A stretch of 11,108 nucleotides of DNA. It comes from Candidatus Fermentibacterales bacterium (GTDB taxonomy: Bacteria > Fermentibacterota > Fermentibacteria > Fermentibacterales > JAFGKQ01). Below the pieces are notes generated by a model. The model made no database searches and was not told the DNA's origin. It saw only the letters and a program-made list of their open reading frames with translations. Within the stretch, counting starts at the first letter, position 1. Every line of letters begins with the position of its first letter. The stretch spans positions 1 through 11,108 of the forward strand of contig JAFGKQ010000022.1 of NCBI GenBank assembly GCA_016928495.1, in the 5' to 3' direction. Below, in pieces: positions 1 to 6,925 of the stretch. A program made the position numbers and the translations under genes.

Positions 1-156
1 CCCAACCTGGTCAGTGAGGCGGCGGAGTGGGTCATGCAGTGGCCCAACCTTGCGGGACAGCGGGCCGTGATGATAGGCGCCGCGATGGGGGTCGTAGCAG
101 CCTCGCTGCGCATCATCTTCGGCGTCGAGCGCAGCTATCTCGGAGGTACGGACTGA
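1..156 (+). CDS. C-terminal end of a membrane protein (partial)
   Basis: Reading from base 1 gives 51 codons and a TGA stop at 154-156, so this is the 3' end of a gene that begins outside the window. The visible part holds one hydrophobic segment (about residues 24-43 of the fragment, AVMIGAAMGVVAASLRIIFG) and a short polar tail ending SYLGGTD, consistent with a last transmembrane helix and a cytoplasmic end. Its stop overlaps the start codon of the next gene by one base (TGATG), so translation of the two is probably coupled. I do not recognise the family. The hydrophobic character and the overlap suggest that it works with the two membrane proteins downstream. That link is inference. Confidence 0.72.
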   Translation, partial: PNLVSEAAEWVMQWPNLAGQRAVMIGAAMGVVAASLRIIFGVERSYLGGTD

Positions 157-1049
157 TGGCCCCCGACAACGACAGCAAAGCTGGAAAGGGGAGCCTCTGG
201 AAGGCGCTGGACGCGATCGACCGGCGCTGGATATTCCTGCTCATGGCGCTCGCCGTCTTCCTTCCCCTGGCCCTCAAGCTCAGTTTCCCCATCCCGGTGG
301 GGGAGGGCCCCAGCAAGAACCTCTTCGACTACATCGACTCGTTGCCCGAGGGAAGCGTGGTCCTGATGAGCTTCGACTACGACCCCTCGACCATGCCCGA
401 GCTCCAGCCGATGACCGTGGCCCTTCTGCAGCATCTCTTCACGAAGGGCATAGCGGTTGTCGGCATGGGGCTCTGGCCCCAGGGGGTCAGCCTTGGCCAG
501 CAGGCCCTGAGCGACGTTGCCGACAGCCTGGGAGCCGAGCAGTACGTGGACTGGGTGAACCTGGGGTACAAGACCGGGGGAGGCATCCTGATCGTGCGGA
601 TGGGGTCGTCGGTCGGTGCCGCCTTCCCGGCTGACCGTGACGGCGTGCCAATAGCCGAGGTGCCGCTCATGCAAGGCATCGGCAGGCTTGCCGACTTCGA
701 CCTGATCCTGTCGCTCTCTGCGGGCGACCCGGGCATTCCGGCCTGGGTGATGATGGCGGGGGACAGGTTCGGCGTGCCGATAGGAGGCGGATGCACCGCG
801 GTCAGCGCCCCGCAGTTCTACCCCTACCTGGGCTCCGGCCAGATGGTCGGCCTGCTCGGCGGACTCAAGGGAGCGGCCGACTACGAGACCCTCGTCAGGC
901 AGGGAGTAGAGGACGCGGCCCCCGGGACCGCCACTCCGGGGATGGCCGCGCAGTCGATAGCCCACCTCGTCATCATGGGCTTCATCGTGATCGGCAATAT
1001 CGCCTTCATCGCGGGCAGGAGAGCCCGGGGAGGAGGTGTTCCCGGATGA
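156..1049 (+). CDS. Doubly membrane-anchored protein with an extracytoplasmic alpha/beta domain, function unknown (297 aa)
   Basis: I chose the ATG at 156 because GGAGGT lies at 142-147 and because this start overlaps the upstream stop by one base. A longer reading from 27 would run over the upstream gene. The product has a basic N-terminus (IDRRW, residues 21-25), one transmembrane helix at about 26-41, a soluble region of some 220 residues, a second transmembrane helix at about 267-286, and a positively charged end (GRRARGGG). By the positive-inside rule both ends are cytoplasmic and the middle domain is outside the inner membrane. The middle alternates predicted strands and helices (SVVLMSFDYD at 67-76, IAVVGMGLWPQG at 99-110, GGILIVRMG at 142-150, FDLILSLSAG at 181-190) and has a glycine-rich turn, GVPIGGGC, at 206-213. 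That looks like a Rossmann-like alpha/beta fold, but I cannot name a family or an active site. It overlaps the next gene by 4 nt. Confidence 0.86.
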   Translation: MAPDNDSKAGKGSLWKALDAIDRRWIFLLMALAVFLPLALKLSFPIPVGEGPSKNLFDYIDSLPEGSVVLMSFDYDPSTMPELQPMTVALLQHLFTKGIAVVGMGLWPQGVSLGQQALSDVADSLGAEQYVDWVNLGYKTGGGILIVRMGSSVGAAFPADRDGVPIAEVPLMQGIGRLADFDLILSLSAGDPGIPAWVMMAGDRFGVPIGGGCTAVSAPQFYPYLGSGQMVGLLGGLKGAADYETLVRQGVEDAAPGTATPGMAAQSIAHLVIMGFIVIGNIAFIAGRRARGGGVPG

Positions 1050-1708
1050 CGTGGGAGATCCTCGGCATATGGCTGGGCGCGCTCCTCACGCTCTGCCTCT
1101 ACAGCTTCCTGTACAGAGACAATCCGTTCTACAAGTTCGCGGAGCACCTGTTCGTGGGGATGAGCGCGGGCTACTGGGTCATCTACACCATCTTCAACGT
1201 CCTGATCCCGAACTGGTGGAACCGCCTGTTCGGCCTCGAGGGGGAGTCCTCCGACCTTCTCATGATCATACCGGGGTTCTTCGCGCTGTGCATGCTAGCG
1301 CGCATAGTGCCGAAGGTAGCGGGCTACTCGAGGCTCGCCCTGGCGATGATAGTGGGCTGCGGCGCGGGCCTGCAGATGGTGAGCTACCTGCAGACCAACG
1401 CCCTCGCCCAGGTCGAGGGCACCATCCTGCCGCTGACGGAGCCCGGCGCCGGAGTGGGAGGCTTCCTGAACGCCCTGATCCTCGTGGTGGGCGTCGTCTG
1501 CGGGCTGATCTACTTCTTCTTCTCCAAGCCCCACAAGGGCGCGCTCGGCGCTTCGGCGAACGTCGGGATCACCATCCTGATGGTTGCCTTCGGCGCCAGC
1601 TTCGGGTACACGGTGATGGCGCGTATCAGCCTGCTGATCGGACAGGCGCAGTTCCTTCTCTTCAGGTGGCTTCCGACGATCGGCCTGTTCCGCGATTCCG
1701 CGCTGTGA
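1046..1708 (+). CDS. Polytopic inner-membrane protein, function unknown (220 aa)
   Basis: The ATG at 1046 overlaps the preceding stop (ATGA) and has a strong ribosome binding site, AGGAGG, at 1031-1036. The protein is mostly hydrophobic. I count about six transmembrane segments, at residues 4-22, 34-55, 69-86, 94-116, 140-159 and 171-201. A polar, aromatic motif between the first two (YRDNPFYKFAEHLF, 23-36) looks conserved, with charged D, K, E and H residues at the membrane edge. A WW pair (57-58) precedes a short loop, and KPHKG (161-165) is a basic, presumably cytoplasmic, loop. Transporter, enzyme-anchor and complex-subunit roles are all possible. No catalytic motif or named family is recognisable. 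The overlaps with the two genes upstream argue for a co-translated membrane complex. Confidence 0.87.
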   Translation: MTWEILGIWLGALLTLCLYSFLYRDNPFYKFAEHLFVGMSAGYWVIYTIFNVLIPNWWNRLFGLEGESSDLLMIIPGFFALCMLARIVPKVAGYSRLALAMIVGCGAGLQMVSYLQTNALAQVEGTILPLTEPGAGVGGFLNALILVVGVVCGLIYFFFSKPHKGALGASANVGITILMVAFGASFGYTVMARISLLIGQAQFLLFRWLPTIGLFRDSAL

Positions 1709-1728
1709 GAATGCCGATTCCAAGGAGC

Positions 1729-1758
1729 TTGACAGCGGTCGCGAGGGGGGCCTATCGT
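1729..1758 (+). promoter_or_regulatory. Sigma70-like promoter upstream of the TonB-dependent receptor
   Basis: A perfect -35 hexamer TTGACA (1729-1734) is followed after an 18-nt spacer by TATCGT (1753-1758), which matches the -10 consensus at four of six positions. It starts 20 nt after the stop of the membrane-protein cassette and is the best promoter candidate in the window. Transcription would begin near 1765, leaving an untranslated leader of about 200 nt before the receptor start codon. The hexamers are seen directly. Housekeeping promoters in FCB bacteria can differ from the E. coli consensus, so activity is an inference. Confidence 0.5.
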
Positions 1759-1764
1759 CCTCTC

Positions 1765-1968
1765 GGGATAGTGAGCGTTCGGCACGGGTGGCCAAGGCTA
1801 CTCGTGCAGGCAGTGATGACAGCAGGTGTGTGGAGCAGTAAGAGTTTGCCGCTCCGCGGACAAAGGGGGTGAGTCGCCGCTTGCGGAGCGGTATCAAGGC
1901 TTTTTCCCGTATGCCTGGGTCACGCCCTGGCCCGGCAGCAGAGGACTAACTCGAAAGGAGCAGAAGCG
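1765..1968 (+). promoter_or_regulatory. Structured 5' leader of the receptor gene, three hairpins
   Basis: This is the downstream part of the longest gene-free stretch (1709-1968). Hairpin 1 pairs 1782-1792 with 1797-1807: 11 bp including two G-T(U) wobbles, closed by the tetraloop CAAG. Hairpin 2 pairs 1847-1857 with 1883-1893: 11 bp with one wobble and a 25-nt loop. Hairpin 3 pairs TGCC and GGG (1912-1915, 1917-1919) with CCC and GGCA (1931-1937), with one bulged T, ending 16 nt before the ribosome binding site. The wobble pairs favour a structure acting as + strand RNA. A T5 run (1901-1905) lies 7 nt past hairpin 2, too far for a typical terminator. I see no cobalamin, TPP or cyclic-di-GMP riboswitch consensus. 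A regulatory leader controlling receptor expression is an inference from position and structure. Confidence 0.42.
1954..1960 (+). promoter_or_regulatory. Ribosome binding site fixing a GTG start
   Basis: AAAGGAG sits 8 nt before the GTG at 1969. It supports the GTG as the true start. The encoded N-terminus is then a well-formed signal peptide (MRSRAT followed by a hydrophobic core). There is no ATG in a comparable position. Confidence 0.7.
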
Positions 1969-4719
1969 GTGCGTAGCAGAGCAACTGCTTTCTCCCTGGT
2001 TCTGGTCCTGGTCGCGGCTCTCGCCGCCAGCGCTGGAACGACCGGCAAGATAGCCGGACGAGTCACCGACGAGAACGGCAATCCGCTCATCGGGGCAACC
2101 GTTCTCCTGGTGGGTACCAGCTACGGCGCGATGACCGACGCGAACGGGGAGTACTTCATCATCAACCTGCAGCCCGGCCAGTACGAGGTCCAGGCCAGGA
2201 TGATGGGTATGGAGGCGATCACCAGGACCGGCGTAGATGTCATAGCCGACCTCACCACCCGGATGGACTTCCAGCTGGGTGTGGAGGTCGTAGGAGAGAC
2301 CGTCATCGAGGTCGTCGACCAGAGGGGGCTGATCCTCAGGGACGTCACGACATCGATGCACGTCGTTGGCCGCGACGAGATCAGGACCATGCCCGTGGCG
2401 GGCCTCCAGGATGTCGTCACCCGCCAGGCTGGCGCAACCAGCCACGACGGCCTGCTGCACATGCGCGGCGGCCGCTCGGGCGAGGTCGTCTACCTTGTGG
2501 ACGGCATGTCCCAGATGGACCCCACGGGCAACGCCTTCTTCGCCGAGCTTCCCATGTCCGCGGTTGCCGAGACCTCGGTCCTGACCGGCGGGTTCGGCGC
2601 CGAGTACGGCAACGCCCAGTCCGGGGTCATCAACATCGTGACCCGCGAGGGGGGACGGGACTACTCGGGCGAGATCCTCTTCAACGGCAACAACTGGAGC
2701 GAGCTCGGCCTCGGCGACCCGACGGACTGGAGCTCCCTGAGCTTCGACACTCTCTATGCGGGTACCGACAGCTCCGAGATCATGCCACCCAGGTACGGCG
2801 GGCCCTTCCGCGAGGGCAGGCTGAACGCGGAGGGCGCCATAGGAGGCCCCGAGCCGCTGACCAGCTACCTTCTGCCCGCGATGGGAGTCGATATCCCGGG
2901 TGAGATGAGCGTCTTCGCCTCCGCCGAGTGGCTGCAGACAGGCGGCGGCAGCGGTGGCGACGGCTACTGGCAGAACGGCTGGCAGGACCGGCTGGTCATC
3001 AACTCCAAGCTGACCTACAGGGTCAGCCCCAGGACCAAGCTGAACTTCAGCTACTACTGGGACGACCGCGAGTACGGCTGGGTAGACTGGGCCTGGATAC
3101 GCTACGAGACCCCCTACATGGACCAGGAGACCGGTGACACGCTCGCCTTCGGCGAGGACGTCATGTGGGGTCTGCCGACCCGCTTCATGGACAACTGGAG
3201 CGCGACGGCCTCCCTCACCCAGACCCTGAGCGACGCCACGTTCCTCGAGTTCAGGCTTCGCCAGCACCAGGACTACTTCTACTACAGGATCGAGGACCCC
3301 AACGGGGGCTACATCGGCGACACGCTGAGCTTCGACGACTGGCTCGACTACACGCCGCCCAGGGTCCAGGACACCGATGGCTTCTACCGTGACGGCCACA
3401 GCCGGTTCACCTGGGGAGACAGGAGGAGCATCACCTCCTCCGCCATGCTCGATGTCACGAGCCAGGTCAACTCCCAGCACCAGATCAAGGCCGGCATCGA
3501 GGCCAAGTACTACGATGTCTACGACTACAGCGTGGACACAGCCTCCGGTGGGAACATCTACCTCAACGAGTACCACAGCTTCCCCAACTCGGGGTCCATC
3601 TACGTCCAGGACAAGATGGAGTACAGGGGGATGATAGTTAATGCCGGGCTTCGCTTCGACTACTTCGACCCCAACTTCGACGGGTACCCGGCGGATCCGA
3701 CCAACCCCGTGCAGCCCGGTACCACGCCGGACGACCCGGATCACATCATCAACCCGGTCTCCGTGCCGATCAAGTACCACCTCAGCCCCAGGATCGGCTT
3801 CAGCCATCCCATCACCGAGAGGGACGTGCTGCACTTCACCTACGGGCACTACTTCCAGATGCCGAACTTCAGGCTGATGTACTACGGTAGTGAGTACGAC
3901 CTGTCGGGAGCGTTCCCCCTGGTCGGCAACCCCGATCTCGAGCCGGAGGAGACCGTTTCCTACGAGGTCGGAGTGAAGCATCAGTTCGACGATGTGACGC
4001 TGCTCGACGTTACCGGCTTCTACAAGGACATCACCGGGCTGACGGACACCGAGAAGAACTTCTACAGCGCGGTGGATGCCTACGACCGTTACGTCAACGG
4101 AGACTACGGCAACGTCAGGGGCGCGGAGCTCACCCTGATGAGGCGGCCCAGCAACTTCTGGTCCGTCAACCTGAGCTACACCTACTCGGTGGCCAAGGGC
4201 AAGAGCTCGGGCTCGGGACAGAACTACACCTACACCTGGGCCGGCTGGATCATCCCCAAGAGGGAGTCCTACCTCGACTGGGATCAGCGCCACTCCGCCA
4301 ACGTGGACTTCGACTTCAGGATCCCGAGAGGCGAGGGCCCGAGGCTGGGCGATTACCCGTTCCTCGAGGGCTTCGGCGCCCACGTGACCTGGAGCTGGGG
4401 AAGCGGATTCCCCTACAGCCAGTCGGGCCAGGGAACCGCTCAGCCCGAGATCAACGGCGAGCGCTACCCTTGGACCATGAACACGGACCTGAAGCTGAAC
4501 AAGATGTTCTGGGCCGGACCCATAGCTCTGGACTTCTTCTGCGAGATCCGGAACCTGTTCGACCGCAGGAACATCGATACGATAATCGACATCGCATGGT
4601 ACGATGCGGACCAGGATGGCGACGGCGAGCCGGACCACGACCCGACGGGGGTTCAGAAGAACCAGACGGCGTACGGCACCCACAGGCAGATCCGGCTGGG
4701 ACTCGGGATCGAGTGGTAG
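1969..4719 (+). CDS. TonB-dependent outer-membrane receptor with carboxypeptidase-regulatory-like domain (916 aa)
   Basis: This is an outer-membrane beta-barrel that imports a substrate using energy passed on by TonB. Domains in order are: signal peptide (1-22); CarboxypepD_reg-like beta-sandwich (about 26-104, with GRVTDENGNPLIGATV and DANGEYFIINLQPGQYEV); a possible TonB box, ETVIEV, at 110-115; plug domain (about 120-228) with VYLVDGM at 174-180 and GFGAEYGNAQSGVINIVTR at 208-226; then a 22-strand-type barrel to the C-terminus. NPDLEPEE (654-661) and the following YEVGVKHQF and GFYKDITG are typical late-barrel motifs. The last residue is Trp in RLGLGIEW, as expected of the beta-signal recognised by the BAM machinery. 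A calcium-loop-like stretch (D879, D881, D883, D885, D889) sits in the last hairpin region. There is no SusD-type gene beside it, so it is not a standard SusCD glycan pair. The substrate cannot be read from the sequence. It leads the exbB-exbD-exbD-tonB set. Confidence 0.95.
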   Translation: MRSRATAFSLVLVLVAALAASAGTTGKIAGRVTDENGNPLIGATVLLVGTSYGAMTDANGEYFIINLQPGQYEVQARMMGMEAITRTGVDVIADLTTRMDFQLGVEVVGETVIEVVDQRGLILRDVTTSMHVVGRDEIRTMPVAGLQDVVTRQAGATSHDGLLHMRGGRSGEVVYLVDGMSQMDPTGNAFFAELPMSAVAETSVLTGGFGAEYGNAQSGVINIVTREGGRDYSGEILFNGNNWSELGLGDPTDWSSLSFDTLYAGTDSSEIMPPRYGGPFREGRLNAEGAIGGPEPLTSYLLPAMGVDIPGEMSVFASAEWLQTGGGSGGDGYWQNGWQDRLVINSKLTYRVSPRTKLNFSYYWDDREYGWVDWAWIRYETPYMDQETGDTLAFGEDVMWGLPTRFMDNWSATASLTQTLSDATFLEFRLRQHQDYFYYRIEDPNGGYIGDTLSFDDWLDYTPPRVQDTDGFYRDGHSRFTWGDRRSITSSAMLDVTSQVNSQHQIKAGIEAKYYDVYDYSVDTASGGNIYLNEYHSFPNSGSIYVQDKMEYRGMIVNAGLRFDYFDPNFDGYPADPTNPVQPGTTPDDPDHIINPVSVPIKYHLSPRIGFSHPITERDVLHFTYGHYFQMPNFRLMYYGSEYDLSGAFPLVGNPDLEPEETVSYEVGVKHQFDDVTLLDVTGFYKDITGLTDTEKNFYSAVDAYDRYVNGDYGNVRGAELTLMRRPSNFWSVNLSYTYSVAKGKSSGSGQNYTYTWAGWIIPKRESYLDWDQRHSANVDFDFRIPRGEGPRLGDYPFLEGFGAHVTWSWGSGFPYSQSGQGTAQPEINGERYPWTMNTDLKLNKMFWAGPIALDFFCEIRNLFDRRNIDTIIDIAWYDADQDGDGEPDHDPTGVQKNQTAYGTHRQIRLGLGIEW

Positions 4720-4730
4720 GATCCGGCATT

Positions 4731-4758
4731 GCCGGGGGGCGCTGAGGCGCCCCCCGGC
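4731..4758 (+). terminator. GC hairpin after the receptor gene (terminator or stability element)
   Basis: A perfect 12-bp inverted repeat pairs GCCGGGGGGCGC (4731-4742) with 4747-4758 around a TGAG loop, 11 nt after the receptor stop. An outer stem, CCGGC (4723-4727) with GCCGG (4761-4765), can extend it. No T tract follows, so it is not a canonical Rho-independent terminator. It may cause partial termination or protect the 3' end of the receptor mRNA, giving more receptor than ExbB/D. A second, smaller hairpin (4774-4779 with 4788-4793) follows before exbB. Confidence 0.6.
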
Positions 4759-4829
4759 GAGCCGGCTGTTCCAGCGGGGGTCCGTTACCCCGCAACGACG
4801 AATGTCTGGCTTATCCAGGGAGATTCTTG

Positions 4830-5669
4830 ATGTATAGGAGCATACTGGTCGTTCTACTCCTGGGAGCGATTGCCTGGGCTCAGCCGCCCGCAGAGGGCGA
4901 CACGACCTCGATGGAGGGTGATACCTCCGCGGTCGTCGGTGAGCCGGTTGTGGACGAGCCCGTCGTGGACGAACCGGTTGCGCCCGCCACCACCGACAGC
5001 GACATGGATGCGGAAGAGGTGGAGAGACAGCAGACCGCGAGCATGGACCTGAAGGACCTGTTCCTCGCGGGAGGCCTCTTCATGTACCCGCTCCTGCTGG
5101 CATTGCTGCTGGGCGTAGCCGTGATAGTCGAGCGGTTCGTAACGCTCTCGAGGGCCCGCATAAACGTCAACAAGTTCATGGAGCAGCTCGGCGGGCACCT
5201 CAGGAAGGGGGACATGAAGGGGGCCGAGGACCTGTGCGACCGCACGCGCGGCCCTGTGGCGTCCATCCTGAGAGCGGGCCTTCTGAGGCGCGACAAGGGG
5301 CTCGAGGCCGTCGAGAAGGCCATCGAGAGCGCCGGTGGGATCGAGATGGCCTTCCTCGAGAAGGGTCTCGTGGTCCTGGCGTCCATAAGCAGCATCGCCC
5401 CGATGCTCGGCTTCCTCGGCACCGTCTCGGGCATGATCAGGGCCTTCGGAGAGATAGCTGCAGCCAAGAACGTCGAAGCCAGTCTGGTGGCCGGTGGTAT
5501 CCAGGAGGCGCTGATAACGACCGCGACCGGTCTGATCATCGCCATCCCGATGCAGATGGCCAACAACTACTTCATATCGAGAGTCGGCAGGTTCGTCATC
5601 GACATGGAGGAGGCCAGCAGCATCCTCGTGGACACGCTGGCCGACATGGAGCACCTCAAGCAGTTGTAG
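4830..5669 (+). CDS. exbB: ExbB (MotA/TolQ/ExbB family proton channel) with N-terminal signal sequence and acidic linker, 279 aa
   Basis: ExbB forms the pentameric proton channel that, with ExbD, powers TonB from the inner membrane. I chose the ATG at 4830 over the TTG directly before it because AGGGAG (4817-4822) is 7 nt upstream. The protein starts with a signal-like hydrophobic stretch (4-17, ending AWAQ), then an acidic, proline-containing linker (18-72) with a three-fold EPVVD repeat at 38-50. Transmembrane helix 1 spans 84-103 and is followed by the cytoplasmic domain (about 105-180). TM2 holds PMLGFLGTVSGMIRAF (191-206) and TM3 holds EALITTATGLIIAIP (226-240). T198 and T231 match the family's conserved channel-lining threonines. 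E. coli ExbB is about 244 aa; the extra length is the N-terminal leader and linker, a pattern known from FCB-type ExbB proteins. The next gene starts 20 nt downstream. Confidence 0.96.
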   Translation: MYRSILVVLLLGAIAWAQPPAEGDTTSMEGDTSAVVGEPVVDEPVVDEPVAPATTDSDMDAEEVERQQTASMDLKDLFLAGGLFMYPLLLALLLGVAVIVERFVTLSRARINVNKFMEQLGGHLRKGDMKGAEDLCDRTRGPVASILRAGLLRRDKGLEAVEKAIESAGGIEMAFLEKGLVVLASISSIAPMLGFLGTVSGMIRAFGEIAAAKNVEASLVAGGIQEALITTATGLIIAIPMQMANNYFISRVGRFVIDMEEASSILVDTLADMEHLKQL

Positions 5670-5689
5670 GACTGCTGTAGGGAGAGTGA

Positions 5690-6448
5690 ATGCGATTTCG
5701 CAAGGAAAAGCCGAGAGCGAGCGGTGACATACCCGATGCTTCGCTGCCGGATATCGCGTTCCTGCTGCTGATCTTCTTCCTGGTGACGACGACCTTCGAG
5801 GTCCAGAGGGGCATCGCCTACAGGTTGCCGCGAAAGCCCGATGAGCAGATCGAGGAGGTCGTCATCGAAGAGACGAACAGGCTGGTGCTGACGGTCAAGC
5901 AGTGGGGTCTGCACGAGTACGTCGCTCTTGTTGACCAGGCTCCTCCGGGAGGCCCGCTCGAGAGAGCTAGGGCCGGCGAGGATATCAGCTTGGCCGATAC
6001 CACGTTCCAGCGGAAGATCTGGATCCTGGCGTCGGATCGTGCGGAGTCCCTTTCGGTGACCACGGGCAGGCTCCTTGAGAACCTCGAGTCCGCCAAGGGC
6101 GTACCTGGCGGGACCTACAGGAACCTGTCCGTTGCCATCCAGACGGAAAACCTGGTCCCTCAGGTTCGCGCTGGCATCCAGCGCCAGGCCATGGGTGATG
6201 CGGCTCCGTCGAGAGCCGACCCGATCTTCGGGGAGGTCGCCTTCGGAGACACGCTGGTGCTGGTCGACGCGCGACAGGGGGAGATCGCCACCGTTGTGGT
6301 CGAGAGCGAGCTGGTGGTCATCCTGAAGTTCTTCCCGGACTGTGATTACGAGGGCATGGTAGCGGCCCTGGACATGCTCCGCCGCAACGGCGTGAGCAGG
6401 ACCGGCATCACTATCCAGGAAAGGACCGGGGGAGGTGACGCGGCATGA
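5690..6448 (+). CDS. exbD: ExbD-family transport protein, enlarged periplasmic region (252 aa)
   Basis: ExbD sits inside the ExbB ring, and its single-helix aspartate carries protons. The ATG at 5690 has AGGGAG at 5679-5684. The N-terminus is short and basic (MRFRKEKPR). Next comes the family signature LPDIAFLLLIFFLVTTTF (19-36), with D21 the proton-carrying aspartate. Recognisable periplasmic ExbD fold follows at about 37-80 and again at about 201-243 (VVVESELVVILKFFPDCDY, EGMVAALDMLRRNGV). Between them is roughly 120 residues with no counterpart in ordinary ExbD proteins of about 140 aa. That segment is partly strand-helix (RKIWILASDRAES, GTYRNLSVAIQTENL). It may be an extra domain or an expanded loop contacting TonB or peptidoglycan. 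The reading frame is continuous, so no fusion frameshift is visible. It overlaps the next gene by 4 nt. Confidence 0.9.
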   Translation: MRFRKEKPRASGDIPDASLPDIAFLLLIFFLVTTTFEVQRGIAYRLPRKPDEQIEEVVIEETNRLVLTVKQWGLHEYVALVDQAPPGGPLERARAGEDISLADTTFQRKIWILASDRAESLSVTTGRLLENLESAKGVPGGTYRNLSVAIQTENLVPQVRAGIQRQAMGDAAPSRADPIFGEVAFGDTLVLVDARQGEIATVVVESELVVILKFFPDCDYEGMVAALDMLRRNGVSRTGITIQERTGGGDAA

Positions 6449-6909
6449 AGCTCAGACGGCGCATGAAGGTCGAGGCCACCATCTTCACCGGGACCATGGC
6501 CGACATAGTGTTCCTGCTTCTGATCTTCTTCATGTCCACTACTCTCTTCAAGGAGGACACCGGCCTCAGGGTCCAGTTCCCTCAGGCCCATCCGGAGGTC
6601 ATGAGCGAACTGGGCAAGCAGTTCCTGAAGGTCACCGTCTGGATCAAGCAGGCAGAGCCTGGCAACGACGAGAGCGAGCTGGTAGCAAGGATAGGGGACT
6701 TCGACCTGCCTGCCAGGCAGGTACCGGAGCAGTTGAAACGGCTCAGCGAGAAGATCTGGCGCGAGCAGAACAAGAGGGTCGATGTCATCGTGCTGAACGT
6801 CGACCAGAGGGTGCCTATGGGCTCCATGGTCGAGCTGTTCAACGCGTTGAGGTTCGAGGAGCTGTACAGCATTCAGTTCAACGCTGAGGAATTCGGCGCC
6901 AACCTCTAG
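6445..6909 (+). CDS. exbD: Second ExbD-family transport protein (154 aa)
   Basis: This is a second ExbD of ordinary length. The ATG at 6445 overlaps the stop of the first exbD (ATGA) and has GGAGGTG at 6431-6437. The N-terminus is basic (MKLRRRMK). The transmembrane segment MADIVFLLLIFFMSTTLF (18-35) carries D20 at the proton-carrying position. The periplasmic domain ends with the classic signature LNVDQRVPMGSMVELFNALR (117-136), which corresponds to the D-x-x-V-P-Y-G region of ExbD/TolR. It differs strongly from the first ExbD outside the membrane helix, so this is an old duplication, not a recent copy. ExbD works as a dimer within the ExbB pentamer, so two tandem genes suggest a heterodimer. 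That is inference. Confidence 0.95.
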   Translation: MKLRRRMKVEATIFTGTMADIVFLLLIFFMSTTLFKEDTGLRVQFPQAHPEVMSELGKQFLKVTVWIKQAEPGNDESELVARIGDFDLPARQVPEQLKRLSEKIWREQNKRVDVIVLNVDQRVPMGSMVELFNALRFEELYSIQFNAEEFGANL

Positions 6910-6911
6910 AG

Positions 6912-6917
6912 AGGAGG
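6912..6917 (+). promoter_or_regulatory. Ribosome binding site fixing the GTG start of tonB
   Basis: AGGAGG lies 8 nt before the GTG at 6926. The next in-frame ATG (6974) would begin just before the transmembrane helix and remove the cytoplasmic N-terminus, so the GTG is the better start. Confidence 0.75.
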
Positions 6918-6925
6918 ATTCGGAA

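Noticed and set aside
27-155. Upstream extension of the 297-aa membrane protein
   Set aside because: It would overlap the upstream gene's coding end, encodes an Arg-rich stretch unlike the rest, and lacks a ribosome binding site as good as that at 142-147.
1847-1905. Rho-independent terminator or attenuator: hairpin 2 plus the T5 run at 1901-1905
   Set aside because: The T run begins 7 nt after the stem and is short and followed by CCC. It is kept only as part of the structured leader.
1759-1968. Cobalamin, TPP or cyclic-di-GMP riboswitch in the receptor leader
   Set aside because: None of the conserved core sequences of these classes is visible, although a receptor plus exb/tonB set would be a typical cobalamin-regulated target.
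1894-4683. Open frame of 929 codons on the - strand opposite the receptor gene
   Set aside because: Its translation is a low-complexity Val/Gly/His/Pro-rich sequence with no domain, and it lies exactly opposite a well-supported receptor. It is a by-product of GC-rich codon bias.
1969-4719. SusC of a SusCD glycan-uptake pair
   Set aside because: The carboxypeptidase-regulatory-like domain fits SusC-like receptors, but no SusD-like lipoprotein gene is adjacent and no glycan enzymes are present in the window.
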